Shown piece by piece: positions 14,996 to 27,050 of a DNA stretch of 64,000 nucleotides. A program made the position numbers and the translations under genes. Under the pieces are notes generated by a model. It was not told where the DNA came from. It searched no databases and was given only the letters and a program-made list of their open reading frames with translations. Origin of the DNA: Amyelois transitella (lineage: Eukaryota > Arthropoda > Insecta > Lepidoptera > Pyralidae); the NCBI RefSeq assembly GCF_032362555.1, contig NC_083514.1, forward strand, positions 5,255,001 to 5,319,000, written 5' to 3'. The stretch's first letter is position 1. The number at the start of each line of letters is the position of its first letter.

Positions 14996-16798
14996 CAAAA
15001 AAACATAATTTAAATTTTATAGTTGCTTTCATTCGGGTCCGAGAAACTTATGCTGGCGTAACGTTTCAAATTTCTTCCTAGCAGAATCACATTAAAGTGA
15101 AAATATCGGAAACTACTGTATGCAAATTTTTTCTCGTGATCCCACTATCTCTTTCTAAGTTGGGTGTCCACATCGTGCTATGGATAGGATTTTCCCGTTC
15201 TCAAAATTTCATTTACTGTTGATTTGAACTTTAGAATAGAACCACTTCATCTCTTTCCCACGGATGTTGTAAAAGGCGACTAACTATTAGCGAAAAAAAA
15301 AATCATAGTCTGTTTCAGCTGCTCCTCTTTCCATAGATTGTAAAAGTAAGCCAAAAGAAAGGCAGCTTTTTAATAAGTACGTGTGATACAGCCAATAGTC
15401 TTGTAAATACTGAAAGGCTATGTTCAGCTGTATAGCTTTAAGATAGAATTTATATACAAATAGTGACAGGTTGCTAGCCCTTTGCCTACAAGAGGAATCC
15501 CAAGTTATAAGCCTATCCTTTAGTCGCCATTTACGACATACATGCGAAAGCTATGGAGTGGTTCTATTCTATTGTGCCGGGGACCACAAGCAACTATGAT
15601 TGATTTTGGAAAACTTTTTAGTACAATCTGTGAAAATAGTTCTCGTAGTACTAAATACTTGTAGTTTTCGCGTAATGGACTTACTGAATGTTAATTCAAA
15701 AATACCGACAGAAATTTCAAAAATAATTGGCTTCTGTTGGTTATATAGATTTCTCATTTCCATTTTTCTCTATATATTTCAAGTACAGACAAACTGTTAC
15801 AATTTTGTTAGATTTATAACAACTATTAATTATTATGGTTAGGTTAGATTATTTTGAAATGAATAAAGAAGTATTTAAAATATCAACTTTAAAAATATTT
15901 TAATATGTATAATGGAAAAGAATATACTTAACTACAATTGTAAATGATCACCAAAATTAAAACTACATTTATTAATACCTGCATTTAATAATTATTCCAA
16001 AGTTTGTATTGTACGTTTTGAACTCTAAACAAAAACATAGTTGACAAAATATTTTGTCTGTACATTTAGTATATTTGACTGAAATGGATAGAGGGATACT
16101 TAGAATGAATAAAAAAGGCAAAATTTTTTTGTCTGTCTGTATGTATGATCACGCTTATCTCCGAAAGTACTGAACCGATTTACTTAAAACTTTCACCAAT
16201 TGCTTTGTTTTAACTCAGAAAAACATTTAAAGTTTGTTTCATCAAAATCGGTTTACTAAAAAAAAAGTTAACGACATTTGAATGAAATCAAGGCATGAGA
16301 TGCGGACGAAGTCGCGGGCAACAGTTTTTGTATTTAATAAAAACAAACTTTAATGTAAATTTTAAATAAGCATATTTCTCTTTAGGGATGATTTTAAGAT
16401 AATCGTAGCTAAAAATTTACAATGTAATAAGTTATCATTTATACTATTTATATAAACATATTTGATATAATAATAGTCTCTTATAATAATAACTCATTAT
16501 AACTTTTATCTTTTTAGATGCATTAATAAAATATGCTGAGTCCAGCATTCGCACATATGAAACTGTAGGAGAGATAAACCTCTTTAGAGTTTTAGAGGTT
16601 TTTTTTCTAATTTCATCTTTGGATTGATTCCAATTTTTGATAGATTTTGTTTTATCTTTCATGTCATGACTCTGCCTCTCATCTTATATGTAACTTAAAT
16701 TAAAATATATTTTATTTTACCGAGTGCTCCGTTATTTAAATTAAACTACTACTCTGCTAAATAAGTAAATCTCTTTTCCAAACCTAGAGGTATACTAA
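14996..16798. other. Intergenic with degenerate SINE pieces
   Basis: No gene is supported. A family-1 SINE fragment (minus) lies at 15238-15290 and a diverged full-length copy (plus) at 15385-15592. An RTE/SINE-type repeat lies at 16120-16330 and ends TGCGGACGAAGTCGCGGGC. The rest is AT-rich DNA without recognisable content. Confidence 0.5.
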
Positions 16799-17535
16799 CC
16801 CTTTAACCGCCACACCTAATATTAGTTGTCGTGCTCCCAGTGCCAGGCACATTAAAACGACAAATAAATACCTACAACAAATAGAGATGTTCAGTAGTAC
16901 CTACCTATAGGTATCGATTTCTTTCGAAAGGGGCATGCGTCTCGTTCGAAAACTTACTATTTTAGGTAAATATCGTAACAGATAGATAGAAAGCGTTACT
17001 TTGTTATTTATTGTAATTTTATTTCCAATATTGGTAGTTACCTTGATAACACAATGAAACAAAAGCATTTAAAAAAAATATTGTTTTGATAAGAATTACG
17101 TAATAAACTCATTTATTTCTGTAGTAACAATTGCTCTATTTGTTTTATAATAAAGAAGTAAATATAAACGGTAGTAGTTTAATTTATGTGGGTTTTTGTG
17201 TCAGTCAATTATCGTTTATGCCCCATCCCTACTAACGGAATATTCCGGCCTTGGCGTTGGACATCAATACACTTTTCCATAAATACTATTAGTAATTTAT
17301 TTTACTTTAGACATTAATTTTAAGTCTTCTTATTATGAAATTTAAGTGTAATCAATAGTAATTAATTACTTCATCATCTATTTATCAAATAATGACACCT
17401 ATTTTTATATATACAGAATCTATCAAACAAAGAGGCAGATTAAATGAGTAGTGGTATTTGAACGTAAATATCTGTCCTTGGCGATTCGAGCCCGAAAATT
17501 TTTGGCGGATTAATCCGTTCTTGACGGTTAAAGGG
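16799..17535. mobile_element. piggyBac-like MITE with CTAA flanks
   Basis: Inverted ends CCCTTTAACCG(C/T)C, 13 bases, enclose 737 bp without coding potential. CTAA directly flanks both sides (16795-16798 and 17536-17539). Ends beginning CCC with a 4-bp target duplication fit piggyBac, whose usual target is TTAA. CTAA would be a non-canonical site or the same substitution on both sides. Confidence 0.6.
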
Positions 17536-17539
17536 CTAA

Positions 17540-18242
17540 TAGAAACTAACAAAGCTGAAAATAATTTATGCATTTGCCTACTCCATAAATGATTTGGTCA
17601 CCCTACTTATGAATTCATATTATCAAAAATTTTAATTTTATAACAATTATTAACATTGCATGTTGGATGCCCCACATTTTTGCAATTGAGAACTATACAA
17701 TTTAACACCATTTAAACTACGAAACCTTAAAAATATTTATAAATTGGCCTTAAAAATATTTATAAAGTGTAATTTTGCTTGAGTTTCGTTTCCTTAAGCA
17801 CCTTTTACATTTTTAACATGATAATACTCTTTATTTTGTTGTAACAAATACATACATATTGACGACTTAACTAAGACAGTGATGACGATTATAAAACATT
17901 TATGGTGCATTTTTTATCTCACGACCACTGAATATTTGTAAATTTTGTTACTGGAGTTTATTTTTTAATTCTCAGGTAAATAAACTGAATTCCTTTCTGC
18001 CAGTGTGCCACATAGTGACAGTTTGTCAATGTCAAATAGATCAAAACAATACAACGCATCATCACTCACATGGATGGTTTAAATTCAATTTGTTTGTGAT
18101 TTTAGTGATCAAAGAAATGGTTATACCATTACGTTTTTACTAGTGATTCAATAGGACTTTTTATCAATTTATTTAAAATAATTATAACTAATTTATATCT
18201 AAAAAGCAAGTTCCACTCTTAGTTTAACATTTAAACGTAGTT
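17540..18242. other. Upstream region of the REXO5-like gene
   Basis: AT-rich DNA with a short direct repeat of CCTTAAAAATATTTATAAA at about 17726-17770. It presumably holds the promoter and 5' UTR of the exonuclease gene. No TATA box or other site can be called with confidence. Confidence 0.4.
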
Positions 18243-20210
18243 ATGGAAGAACCTAAAAGTAAAAAGCGCCGGGTTGATGATGTTGGTAAGATACTTTATT
18301 ATTATACCTCCACTTTAATTATTTTTAAATATGTATAGGTTAGAAAAGTGGTGGCATACTTTTTATTCTTGATACCCTACACGTGAAAGATAAACTTTGA
18401 ATGCCTGATAAATTTAATCATGTTAAAAAAGTATTTTTTATTGTACTTTCTTACGAACATTATTTACAAAATAATAATTGACTACGTTTACCAATTTGTT
18501 AATTGTTAACCTATATTTCCAGGTCAGAATAAATTAGGATTTTCAAAAGACAAAAACAAGATAAATAAAAAACAAGAACACTATCATGAAAAACAAAAAA
18601 AGCATATCCCAAAGTTTCGTTTAAAAACAGCTGGAGAATGTGCTTCAATTTTAACATCGCCAAATGATCGTGTCCCTCTCCTGTTAACTGACATTCAACA
18701 TCTTCTATTGCACTCATTGCTGGGAAATTTAAACTTGTCACAGCCACCTCGTTGGTATGTGTTGGATAAATGTGATCATATTTGTCAAACAACATGCCTC
18801 ATTTTAGAAGGTATTTCCGTGTTACACTGGGAAAAATATTCAGAGAAATTTGTCAATGTGCATAATATTTTTGATAATTTCGTGGAAATTCTAACCCCCT
18901 CTATTTATAATGGATCTCTTGTACAAGAGTTGGCTCTTGTCCCTTTATCTGAGGTAGATAAAGAGGACATCATACAAAAATATGGAAGTATGAACTTGGC
19001 TTTAGAAGCAAGAAAAGATCTGATGGTGATGATGAAAGCAGTGTTTCCAATTGAAGATAATAATGCACCAATTGTATATGATATGTTACAAGATAAGTTT
19101 CCTAGAACTCAATTAATACTTTCTGCTTGGCAACTTATTGAAGAAAACTACCCAATGCCATTAAAAGGTAAATTGAAAAATGCCTATTCAGACTATGTTA
19201 TGACAAAAGATGTGTATGAACCAGTGACAGCAAAGTCTCCTCTGTTTGGATTGGACTGTGAGATGTGCATGACTAGTGCAGGGTCAGAACTGACTAGAGT
19301 GTCTATAGTCAATGAGAAACATGAAACTATTTATGAGTCATTTGTGAAACCTTATAATGATATAACAGATTATCTCACACGCTACTCAGGCATCACAAAA
19401 TGTTTACTTAATGATGTTACAAAAAGATTAGAAGATGTACAAAATGATATACGAGACCTCCTTCCTGCTGATGCAATTTTAGTTGGCCAGTCTTTGAATT
19501 TAGATCTCCATGCTTTGAAAATGATGCATCCTTATGTTATAGATACTAGTTTAATATATAATTTTACTGGAGAGAGAACCCGTAAACCAAAACTAAAGGC
19601 ATTGGCAAGAGAATTTCTAAAAGAGGATATACAGAATGGAAAAAAAGGACACTGTTCAGTTGAAGATTCTTTGGCTGCATTGAAGTTGGTTCAGCTAAAA
19701 CTTAGTCAAAGTATAGAATTTGGAGATGCTGTACACACCAACAGGCAGAAATACAAAGAGAATGCTTTCAAAATTACCAAGACTAAAGATATCGCTTTGT
19801 CCATATTTAACCATATGATAGAGCAAAATAAAACATCTTTAGTAATTGGATGTGATAATATAACAGGTGATTATCATACTTATTTAACTAGGGCAAGGGA
19901 AAGTATTATTACACATCTGAAGAAAAGCAAACAGAAGAAGGTAAAATTGAATACCATGGATGATGTTGAACAAGTTGTTGATGCTCTGTCAAAAGCTACT
20001 AAAGAATATAATTTTTCTATGGCACATCTGAAATTAGATTTTGACAGTCAATCGGAATTAGAGCAAATGCAACAAGTTGATGTTATTGTTAGATGGATAG
20101 CTAAAATCTGGAATTGTCTGAAGCAGAGTGCTGTGTTTGTTGTAGTGCTTGGTGGCACTGCCAGTGATAATGGAGTTGCTATGGTAAAAGTAAAAAGTAG
20201 TATGTCATAG
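18243..20210 (+). CDS. REXO5-like DEDDh 3'-5' RNA exonuclease
   Basis: Coding exons 18243-18285 and 18523-20210 join across a GT-AG intron to give 576 residues. Exon 1 encodes MEEPKSKKRRVDD, a basic stretch that could be a nuclear localisation signal. The exonuclease domain spans about residues 255-410, with the DEDDh set visible: Asp259 and Glu261 in GLDCEMC, Asp342 in GQSLNLDLHALK, His391 and Asp396 in GHCSVEDS. This arrangement and the long N-terminal part match the REXO1/REXO5 family; Drosophila Rexo5 trims snoRNA and rRNA 3' ends in the nucleus. The C-terminal 170 residues are less clear and may be a degenerate RNA-binding region. An AATAAA lies 20 bases after the stop (20231). The frame shows no break. 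Confidence 0.9.
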
Positions 20211-20236
20211 TTTTATTATGTAGGTGATAGAATAAA

Positions 20237-21635
20237 ATGATCTTAAGCGGTTTTTATGTCTTTTTTTATTATAAAATCTTATACAATTAATCAGAAATGA
20301 TTTCCCTACCTTAGCCAGCCCATGCGTTAGGACCAACAACTTATAATTGTTCTGCAGTAATTTACTAGGTCATTCAACTATCTTTTTGTAAGAGTTAAAG
20401 TTCTTCCTTACACAATGTTATGATTATGTATTTGGAGCGCAATGTTAAAATATTTAGGTATTTTAAATATTCTCTAAGCGAATCTCTTTTTAGACCGTAC
20501 GTGTGTACGTGTTTACAAAATACATACTAGATATGAAAAATTGCATTATATTATGATGCAAAACAGTCCAACTACAATTGATAGATAATATACTAGTTAA
20601 ATGATAATAATATGTACTTAAATAAATGTTTAATGTAAATATAACAATAGTAAGTGCCGTGTGGTTCCCGGCACCAATACAAAAAAGAATAGGATCACTC
20701 CATCTCTTTCCCATAGATGTCGTAAAAGGCGACTAAGCGATAGGCTTACAAACTTGGGATTCTTTTTTTAGGCGGTGGGCTCAATTCTATCATTAAGCCA
20801 AATAGTTGAATGTGGTCATTCAGTCTTTTCAAGACTATTGGCTCTGTCTACCCTACAAGGATATAGACGTGACCATAAGTATGTATGTATAACAATATGA
20901 AGTTACATACGACCATGGCTATTCTTTAAACATATCACTTATCAATTTGACGTATTAAAATATAATAAATAACATGTAAGCAAGTTGTTTATTTCATACT
21001 AGCTGTCCGCAACTTCGTCCGCGTGGAATAGTTATTTTGGGCATCATTGAAGCAAGGATGAATAATATTCCCCGTTTTTTTTACATTTTTCATTATTTCT
21101 TTGCTTCTTATAGTTGTAATGTGATGTTATATAGCCTAAAGCCTTCCTCGATAAATGGTCTATTCAACGCAAAAAGAATTTTTCAATTCGAACTAGTAGT
21201 TCCTGAGATTAGCGCGTTCAAACAAACAAACAAACTCTTCAGCTTTATATATTAGTAATAGATTAACCTAGTTGGTTAGGCGACTGTCTAGCAATCTGTC
21301 ACTATTTGAATCTCAATTCTATCATTTAGCCAAATAGCTGATCGTGGCCTATCAGTCTATCAATAAAAACAGGTTTATTGTATGGGGACCCCTATAATAT
21401 TTAAATTCTTAAGTGAAATACATAATTTGTGAAAATTTCGGCTTTCTAGCTATCAGGGTTTATGAGATATAGCCACGTGACAGACAAATAGCGGAGGCTT
21501 AGTATAGAATCCCGTTTTTGCCATTTAGGTACGGAACCCTAAAAATACTTTTTTAAATAGCTTTTGCCGGAAGTACTACCGGAAAAGGTTTTAATAGAAG
21601 AAGTCTGTATAAAAAAATATATTGATTATTTGATT
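20237..21635. other. Intergenic, mostly repeats
   Basis: Holds a SINE (20654-20890), an RTE/SINE-like repeat that starts AGCTGTCCGCAACTTCGTCC at about 21001 and ends near 21258 with a TTAGTAATAGATTAA tail, a partial SINE (21270-21362, minus), and a repeat at about 21378-21546 ending in TACGGAACCCTAAAAA, a widespread lepidopteran sequence. No gene was seen. Confidence 0.55.
20654..20890 (-). repeat. SINE-like repeat family 1, copy
   Basis: On the plus strand it reads GTGCCGTGTGGTTCCCGGC at the left and ends in ATAAGTATGTATGTAT, so the repeat lies on the minus strand. Confidence 0.85.
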
Positions 21636-23748
21636 TTATTTGGAAAGTGCATATATTTGCCCGGTGAGGGGATCAACTGCAAGCTGTGGAGGCAGCTCAG
21701 CCGCAATGTCTGCCAGAGCCTCCCATCTAGTGGCGCGGCTGCTCGTCGATTGGCTAGGACTGAGCGACTCTTCTACCTTTTCTTCACTAAAAAAACAATT
21801 CGTAATTAGATATTCCACTAATTAAGTATTTAGTCATGTGCCTGAATTAAATTTAAATCGTTTTATTGCTGTTGTTTTTAAACTCGCTTACATTAATTCG
21901 TCGATGTCGATAATAGATGGTTTCGTCTCTGAATCGGTTGGTATTCGTTCAAAATTTGTAGGTGTTTCATCATTCTTTAGAACGCTACTGTGATCCACAT
22001 TTTTGGATTGTTCAAACAAATCTTTAGGAATATTTATCTCGTCTTCTATCGTATTGTCTGCAATATACAATTCTACAACTTTTTCTACGACGTCTTCCAG
22101 TGAGGACAGCTTGTCTTCGACTTGCGAATCATGATGGTCTACCTGAGTATTATCTACGTCTATCACATGCCCGTTTGCGTATAAATCTGAAACTGAAATG
22201 TTTAGTATTAAAAAAGCTACTTGGTTGTAGGTACCTACCTACTTATGAAGGCAATAATGGATACATTTTTGGACTTGGTAAACAGTTTTAGAGTTAAGCT
22301 GTGGACATACTGTTGTTGAATACTGAAAACCAAAAATGATAGGCTACATTGTTCGGTTTATTTTCTACTTACAATTTTCTTTAACCTTCAGAATACTGCA
22401 GGCGTAGAGTACGTTACTAAGATACATCTACAAATTTTATATGCAGTAATCACGAATTAAGCTTTATTTTAGTTAGTAGGTATAACGTTATATTCATAGC
22501 CGTCGACCGTCGCTGGTATTAAAAGAGATGCTTATTTTTTAAGTTTAAAAAGAAATAAGTAATATGCATGAGATTTAGGTATGTGTTTTCCTACTGTTTT
22601 GTAATAAATTATCACTTTATTAAAATAATACTATACCTACTTAAATAAATCGATTTTAACACGTAGCCTGCCATAGTAGATTTGCTAATACAAAGATTAT
22701 ATACCTGTTAGTCACCGGTGACTGATATTGCAGTCTATGTGTTAACCGAAATAACAAAGTCTTCCGCGGCTTCTTCTTTCTGGTATTAATCCCGGTTACA
22801 TTCTTACCTCTTTGTAGAACAGCCCAGGGTGCGTCTTATGACCATGATTCTGGATTAAGTTGATGAAGTGATCTGATCCTAAAGTGAACCATAATTTAGT
22901 GATGTATTTTTTTTTAATTTTGGATCCTAAAGAATTTGTTTCACAAATAGTTAAATAAATGCTCACTATGATGGCAATAAATAACTTTGTACATACATAT
23001 TTACATACTATTAATGTTTTGATATTGTATATTCCTATCATAAATTACCTTTTTCGACTTGAACATTCGGAGTATCTATCAAAGATTTATTATTCCTATC
23101 TAATTGTATGGATTCGGCTAAAGTATCACACTGGGGAAGCACCTTTTCGATTGTTTCATTTCCATCATTAATAAGGTTCACTGTATCGTCAATATGTCTT
23201 TGGTCTTCGATGTATTTGGAAAAATGAATCGTTTTATCTGAAAGAATACGTTAATAATAATTAAATGGTATATTTATAACTATAGGGTAATTTGTAAATC
23301 TAAAAATAGCAAAGGTTTACTACGCCGCCTACCTATACACTTGGACGTCACGATTCACGTGCCATGAACAATTAAAATTAAAATCGTTGCGTCTTATGAA
23401 AATTACAAAACAATCCGGGATTGAACTTCAAGAAAACCTTTACCGTGATTACTGTTAATATAAACAGTAAATATCATAATTTTATTAAGTGCTGAAAAGT
23501 GTTAACTATGACAATATCGTTATCGTTCTGCTAATTTAAGTAATAAAAAGGGATTTTTTATTTTAGCCATTAGTTTGATTACGTTTTAGTAACATGAACT
23601 AGTTACTTATTATAAAAAAAATGTATTTCAAATTACAAAGATTTGAATTTTAGAAAATGGCAAAAATAAAAGTTATTAGGAACCGGACACTACCTGTGGG
23701 ATCCGCACTGGCTGTGACCATATTGGGGGTGCTGCTAGTGCAGCCCAT
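21636..23748 (-). CDS. Uncharacterised protein with predicted N-myristoylation, four exons
   Basis: Exons 23694-23748, 23049-23237, 21892-22186 and 21636-21786 join in matching phases through GT-AG introns, giving 229 residues. The product begins MGCTSSTPNMVTASAD. Gly2, Cys3 and Ser6 are the classic signal for N-myristoylation with an adjacent palmitoylation site, so membrane attachment is expected. The middle is acidic and low in hydrophobic residues, with short predicted helices (for example SSLEDVVEKVVELYIAD). The C-terminus ends RWEALADIAAELPPQLAV then DPLTGQIYALSK, the most conserved-looking segment. If the 105-bp last intron is kept, the protein would instead end DELM at 21888. A polyadenylation AATAAA overlaps the stop codon. 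I do not recognise the family. Exon phases make the model likely; function is unknown. Confidence 0.75.
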
Positions 23749-24892
23749 GTTGACTATTCGGGCATGTGGTGGCTGACACCGGCTGAAGATGTGCACGCAC
23801 GGCGTATCGCGCCGGGGCCGTCGCCGCCTGACCAGCCGCCCGTAACAACCTAACCCTACTGCCCGCTCTTAGAGATCGTATCGTACAACTACCTATTAGT
23901 GGAGGGAGACCACTCGACTGACCTCGCACCCCCATCGCGTTTTTCCAATTAACCGAACGTAGTACATTCCATTACACTGACGCGCATAATTTCAGACAAA
24001 AGCCTTTCGTTTTCAAAAGAAGGCTTTATTTTTCGATTAATGTAAAGATTGATACAACAATGGTTTGTATTGGCGATATTTTTAGGAATAAGTATTTTGT
24101 TGTGTAAGTGTCGAGTCGAGTGAATTTTGCCACACACTGTGTAGTTCAGATCCTCCCCACAACCTTATCTGCCTTAGAGGTTAAGTGCATAAGTACCTCG
24201 ACGAGATAATTTTGGTGCAGTACACAGATACCTCGTCTGAGAGGCCGGTAAAGTTATAAAGCAACTCCATCCAATTTTAACTTTTTGAGATTATACATAT
24301 ACCTACCTAATATGAATTACCTCATTTTTTTGTTCGCTAGCATACTTACCAGACTTCGGTAATACCATAGCTTGGAACCTTTGATGATCAAAGGCCATAT
24401 TTAAATAGACGTTAGCAGCAACCAAAGCTCTTTGTCCTTAAATACAGCTGATGTAGTTCACGCAAAACCTCAACTTGGTGTTGTGTTTGTATAAATTATG
24501 CGGTCCCCTCCCACCGGGTGCCCCGCTAAATGTTCTCTTGTATTTCATGACCACCCACTCTAGGTCACAGTTTAAAATAGTTATCTCATTTTTGTTGGTA
24601 ATCACACGAACAAATCATCGAAGTTTAATGTTGGTAGTGGTAGAATATAAAAGGGCGTAATAGGCTAACGAAGTTTTTTCCAAAAGCGTTTTAAATAAAT
24701 ATAAAGTCTTGGAAGCACGCACTTCGTAAATTATTTCTTTTTTAACCAACTTGAAAAATGATGTTATGATAAACTGTGTTTCTATTATTATTATTTTATT
24801 TATTTGAAGTATTGTAACTGATAAATAAACACATCACATATTTATCGTTTATCACATATTTAACTGATAAATAAACACATATAGTATATCAT
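23749..24892. other. Intergenic upstream of the myristoylated-protein gene
   Basis: A GC-rich patch at about 23745-23935 just upstream of the ATG is probably the 5' UTR and promoter of the minus-strand gene. The rest is AT-rich with no supported feature. Confidence 0.45.
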
Positions 24893-25110
24893 AGTGCCGT
24901 GTGCTTCCCAGCACCAGTAGAAAAAAGAATAGGACAACTCCATCTCTTTCCCTTGGATATCGTAGAAGGCGATTAAGGGACAGGCTTATTTATATACTTG
25001 GGATTCCTCTTTTAGGCGATGGGCTAGCAACCTGTCACTATTTGAATCTCAACTGAGCGTAGCCTATCAGTCTTTTGATGACTATACCCGCATAGACGTG
25101 ATTATATGTT
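24893..25110 (-). repeat. SINE-like repeat family 1, diverged copy
   Basis: Reads GTGCCGTGTGCTTCCCAGC at the left and GGGCTAGCAACCTGTCAC in the middle. The microsatellite end is worn. Confidence 0.7.
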
Positions 25111-27050
25111 ATGTTATATTTATCTTTGGGTAATTGAAATAGATTTTCCAAATCCATAATAATACCGAGAAAAGATGTTCGTAACGAATAAACTTAAAAA
25201 CGACTGAACCGATTTTGTGCAAATACGAGTATATAGATCAATTCTCCCGGATAGTTTTTGTCTGTTTTAAAGTGCAGAACTTACTTCTAATGTATAAACT
25301 TCAACATTCCTCAAATAAAAACTTAGTACTTAAGTCCGATAAAAATATGGAAAACAGGCCACACTAGTCTCTGGTCATAAACCCTCGTGTTTTGACTGGC
25401 AATGTTTTGAAATAGCATTAAGCTATATCAAATCGGTTGTTAACAAAGTGCTAAATAAACTCGACACACGCACATTCTTTGGGCAACGGGCGAGTTTAAG
25501 AGTTAAAGGGTCCCCGACCTACTTATATATTAGTTTCATGGTAAATACAAACTGTAAATAATGGAGCTAGAATGTAAATAAGGCCCAAAACCATTGACAT
25601 GATTTATTTATAATTAATTAGACCAAAACTCTTATTGTCAGAGCTTGCATGAATAGATTGATGAAGTGGAAAGATTGTCTTTGCTGACATGACAACTGTT
25701 CATATCTCCAAAATTAAACTAAAAATATACCGTTTGACTATTCAAAAGTATTAACTAGTTAGCACTTCATTTTTTATTGAGTATATGATATGTATATATT
25801 ATATTTTTTTAATCTACACTAATATTATAAAGAGGAAAACTTTGTTTGTTTGTTTGTTTGGTTGTAATGAATAGGCTCAAAAACTACTGGACCGATTTTA
25901 AAAATTCTTTCACCATTCGCAAGCTACATTATCCACGAGTAACATAGACTATATTTTATTTTGGAAAAAATAGGGTTCCGTAATATATTAGGATTTTTCG
26001 GACACAAACTGAAAAAAATCAACGAAAAAGTTACTTATTTTGCGTACGCTGCCTAAACTACAAAAGATAGAACCATAAAATGTTTCAATTAATTGTAGAT
26101 CTTATAAATATCTACAAAAAAGTCCGTGACACACTATACCTATCTATGTCGAGTGGGGCACAACAACCACATTTTTATTTAAAAATCTTGAATTTTTTTT
26201 GGTCTATATTTAAACGCGTTTTTTTTACTCATGCTATTAATCCTTATCAAAATAAATAATTTCATCAATAAGTACAGTTTATGTAGATAATATTTGGTCT
26301 TTGAATGATTAAAATTGGACGTTTGGTTTTGAAGTTGTGGTGAAATTAAAATATTACGATTTCTGCTGCACGGCCCGGGACTGCAGGCAGAAGTGACACT
26401 TTTGCCGGGAGCAAGACTTAGTTAGCCGCTTTGCGGGCGGTCCTTTAGTTAGTTCTAATAGAGATATATTTAGTATCGGCTGTGAATCCGTGCGAAGCCG
26501 GGGCGGGTCGCTAGTATTTTTATATTTCTACACAGAGTATAACGCCACCATAGCCTTAATTTTTAATGCAGTTTCGTATTGTAGTCGTATTTTATATTTG
26601 TCATATTTTTAATTTGCATACCAAATAAAGAATTTTTCTTTCTTTTTTCTTTCTAGGTACTGTTATAAAATACTAATCAAAAGAACCGGCAATAAGGTGG
26701 TTTCTACAATGTAGTCGTGTGCTTCTATAAAATCCATAGGCAAATGTTGTGAATTTACGATTGGTAGTTAGTAATGCACCAAATTAAATTAAATAATTTT
26801 ATTAAGTGCAAATTCAATATAAGATAAGAAACGCATCATCAAAATTAATTAAATATAGCCGCTTTAGCTTGTTTGATATAATTTCTAAATTATAGTAAGT
26901 ACCCTAGTAGAATGAAATACTCTGGAAAAAGAGGTTAATTTGTCACCCCTTTTCCACGGTCACGGTCGTTATAAATACTCAAAATCAGATAGTCTTGTCA
27001 GATCTATGTATGCGATACTACAGCATAAGAGAGAAGTATATTTGAGGGCA
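25111..27050. other. Intergenic with RTE/SINE-type repeats
   Basis: Bases 25815-26515 carry a widespread lepidopteran repeat that starts CTACACTAATATTATAAAGA and ends GCCGGGGCGGGTCGCTAGT. A LINE tail ending AATAAAGAATTTTTCTTTC lies at about 26560-26656. The 3' UTR of the RidA gene should occupy the last few hundred bases on the minus strand. Nothing else was recognised. Confidence 0.5.

Noticed and set aside
23735-23935. 66-residue minus-strand frame upstream of the MGCTSS gene
   Set aside because: Overlaps the GC-rich 5' region of that gene in another frame; no conserved features.
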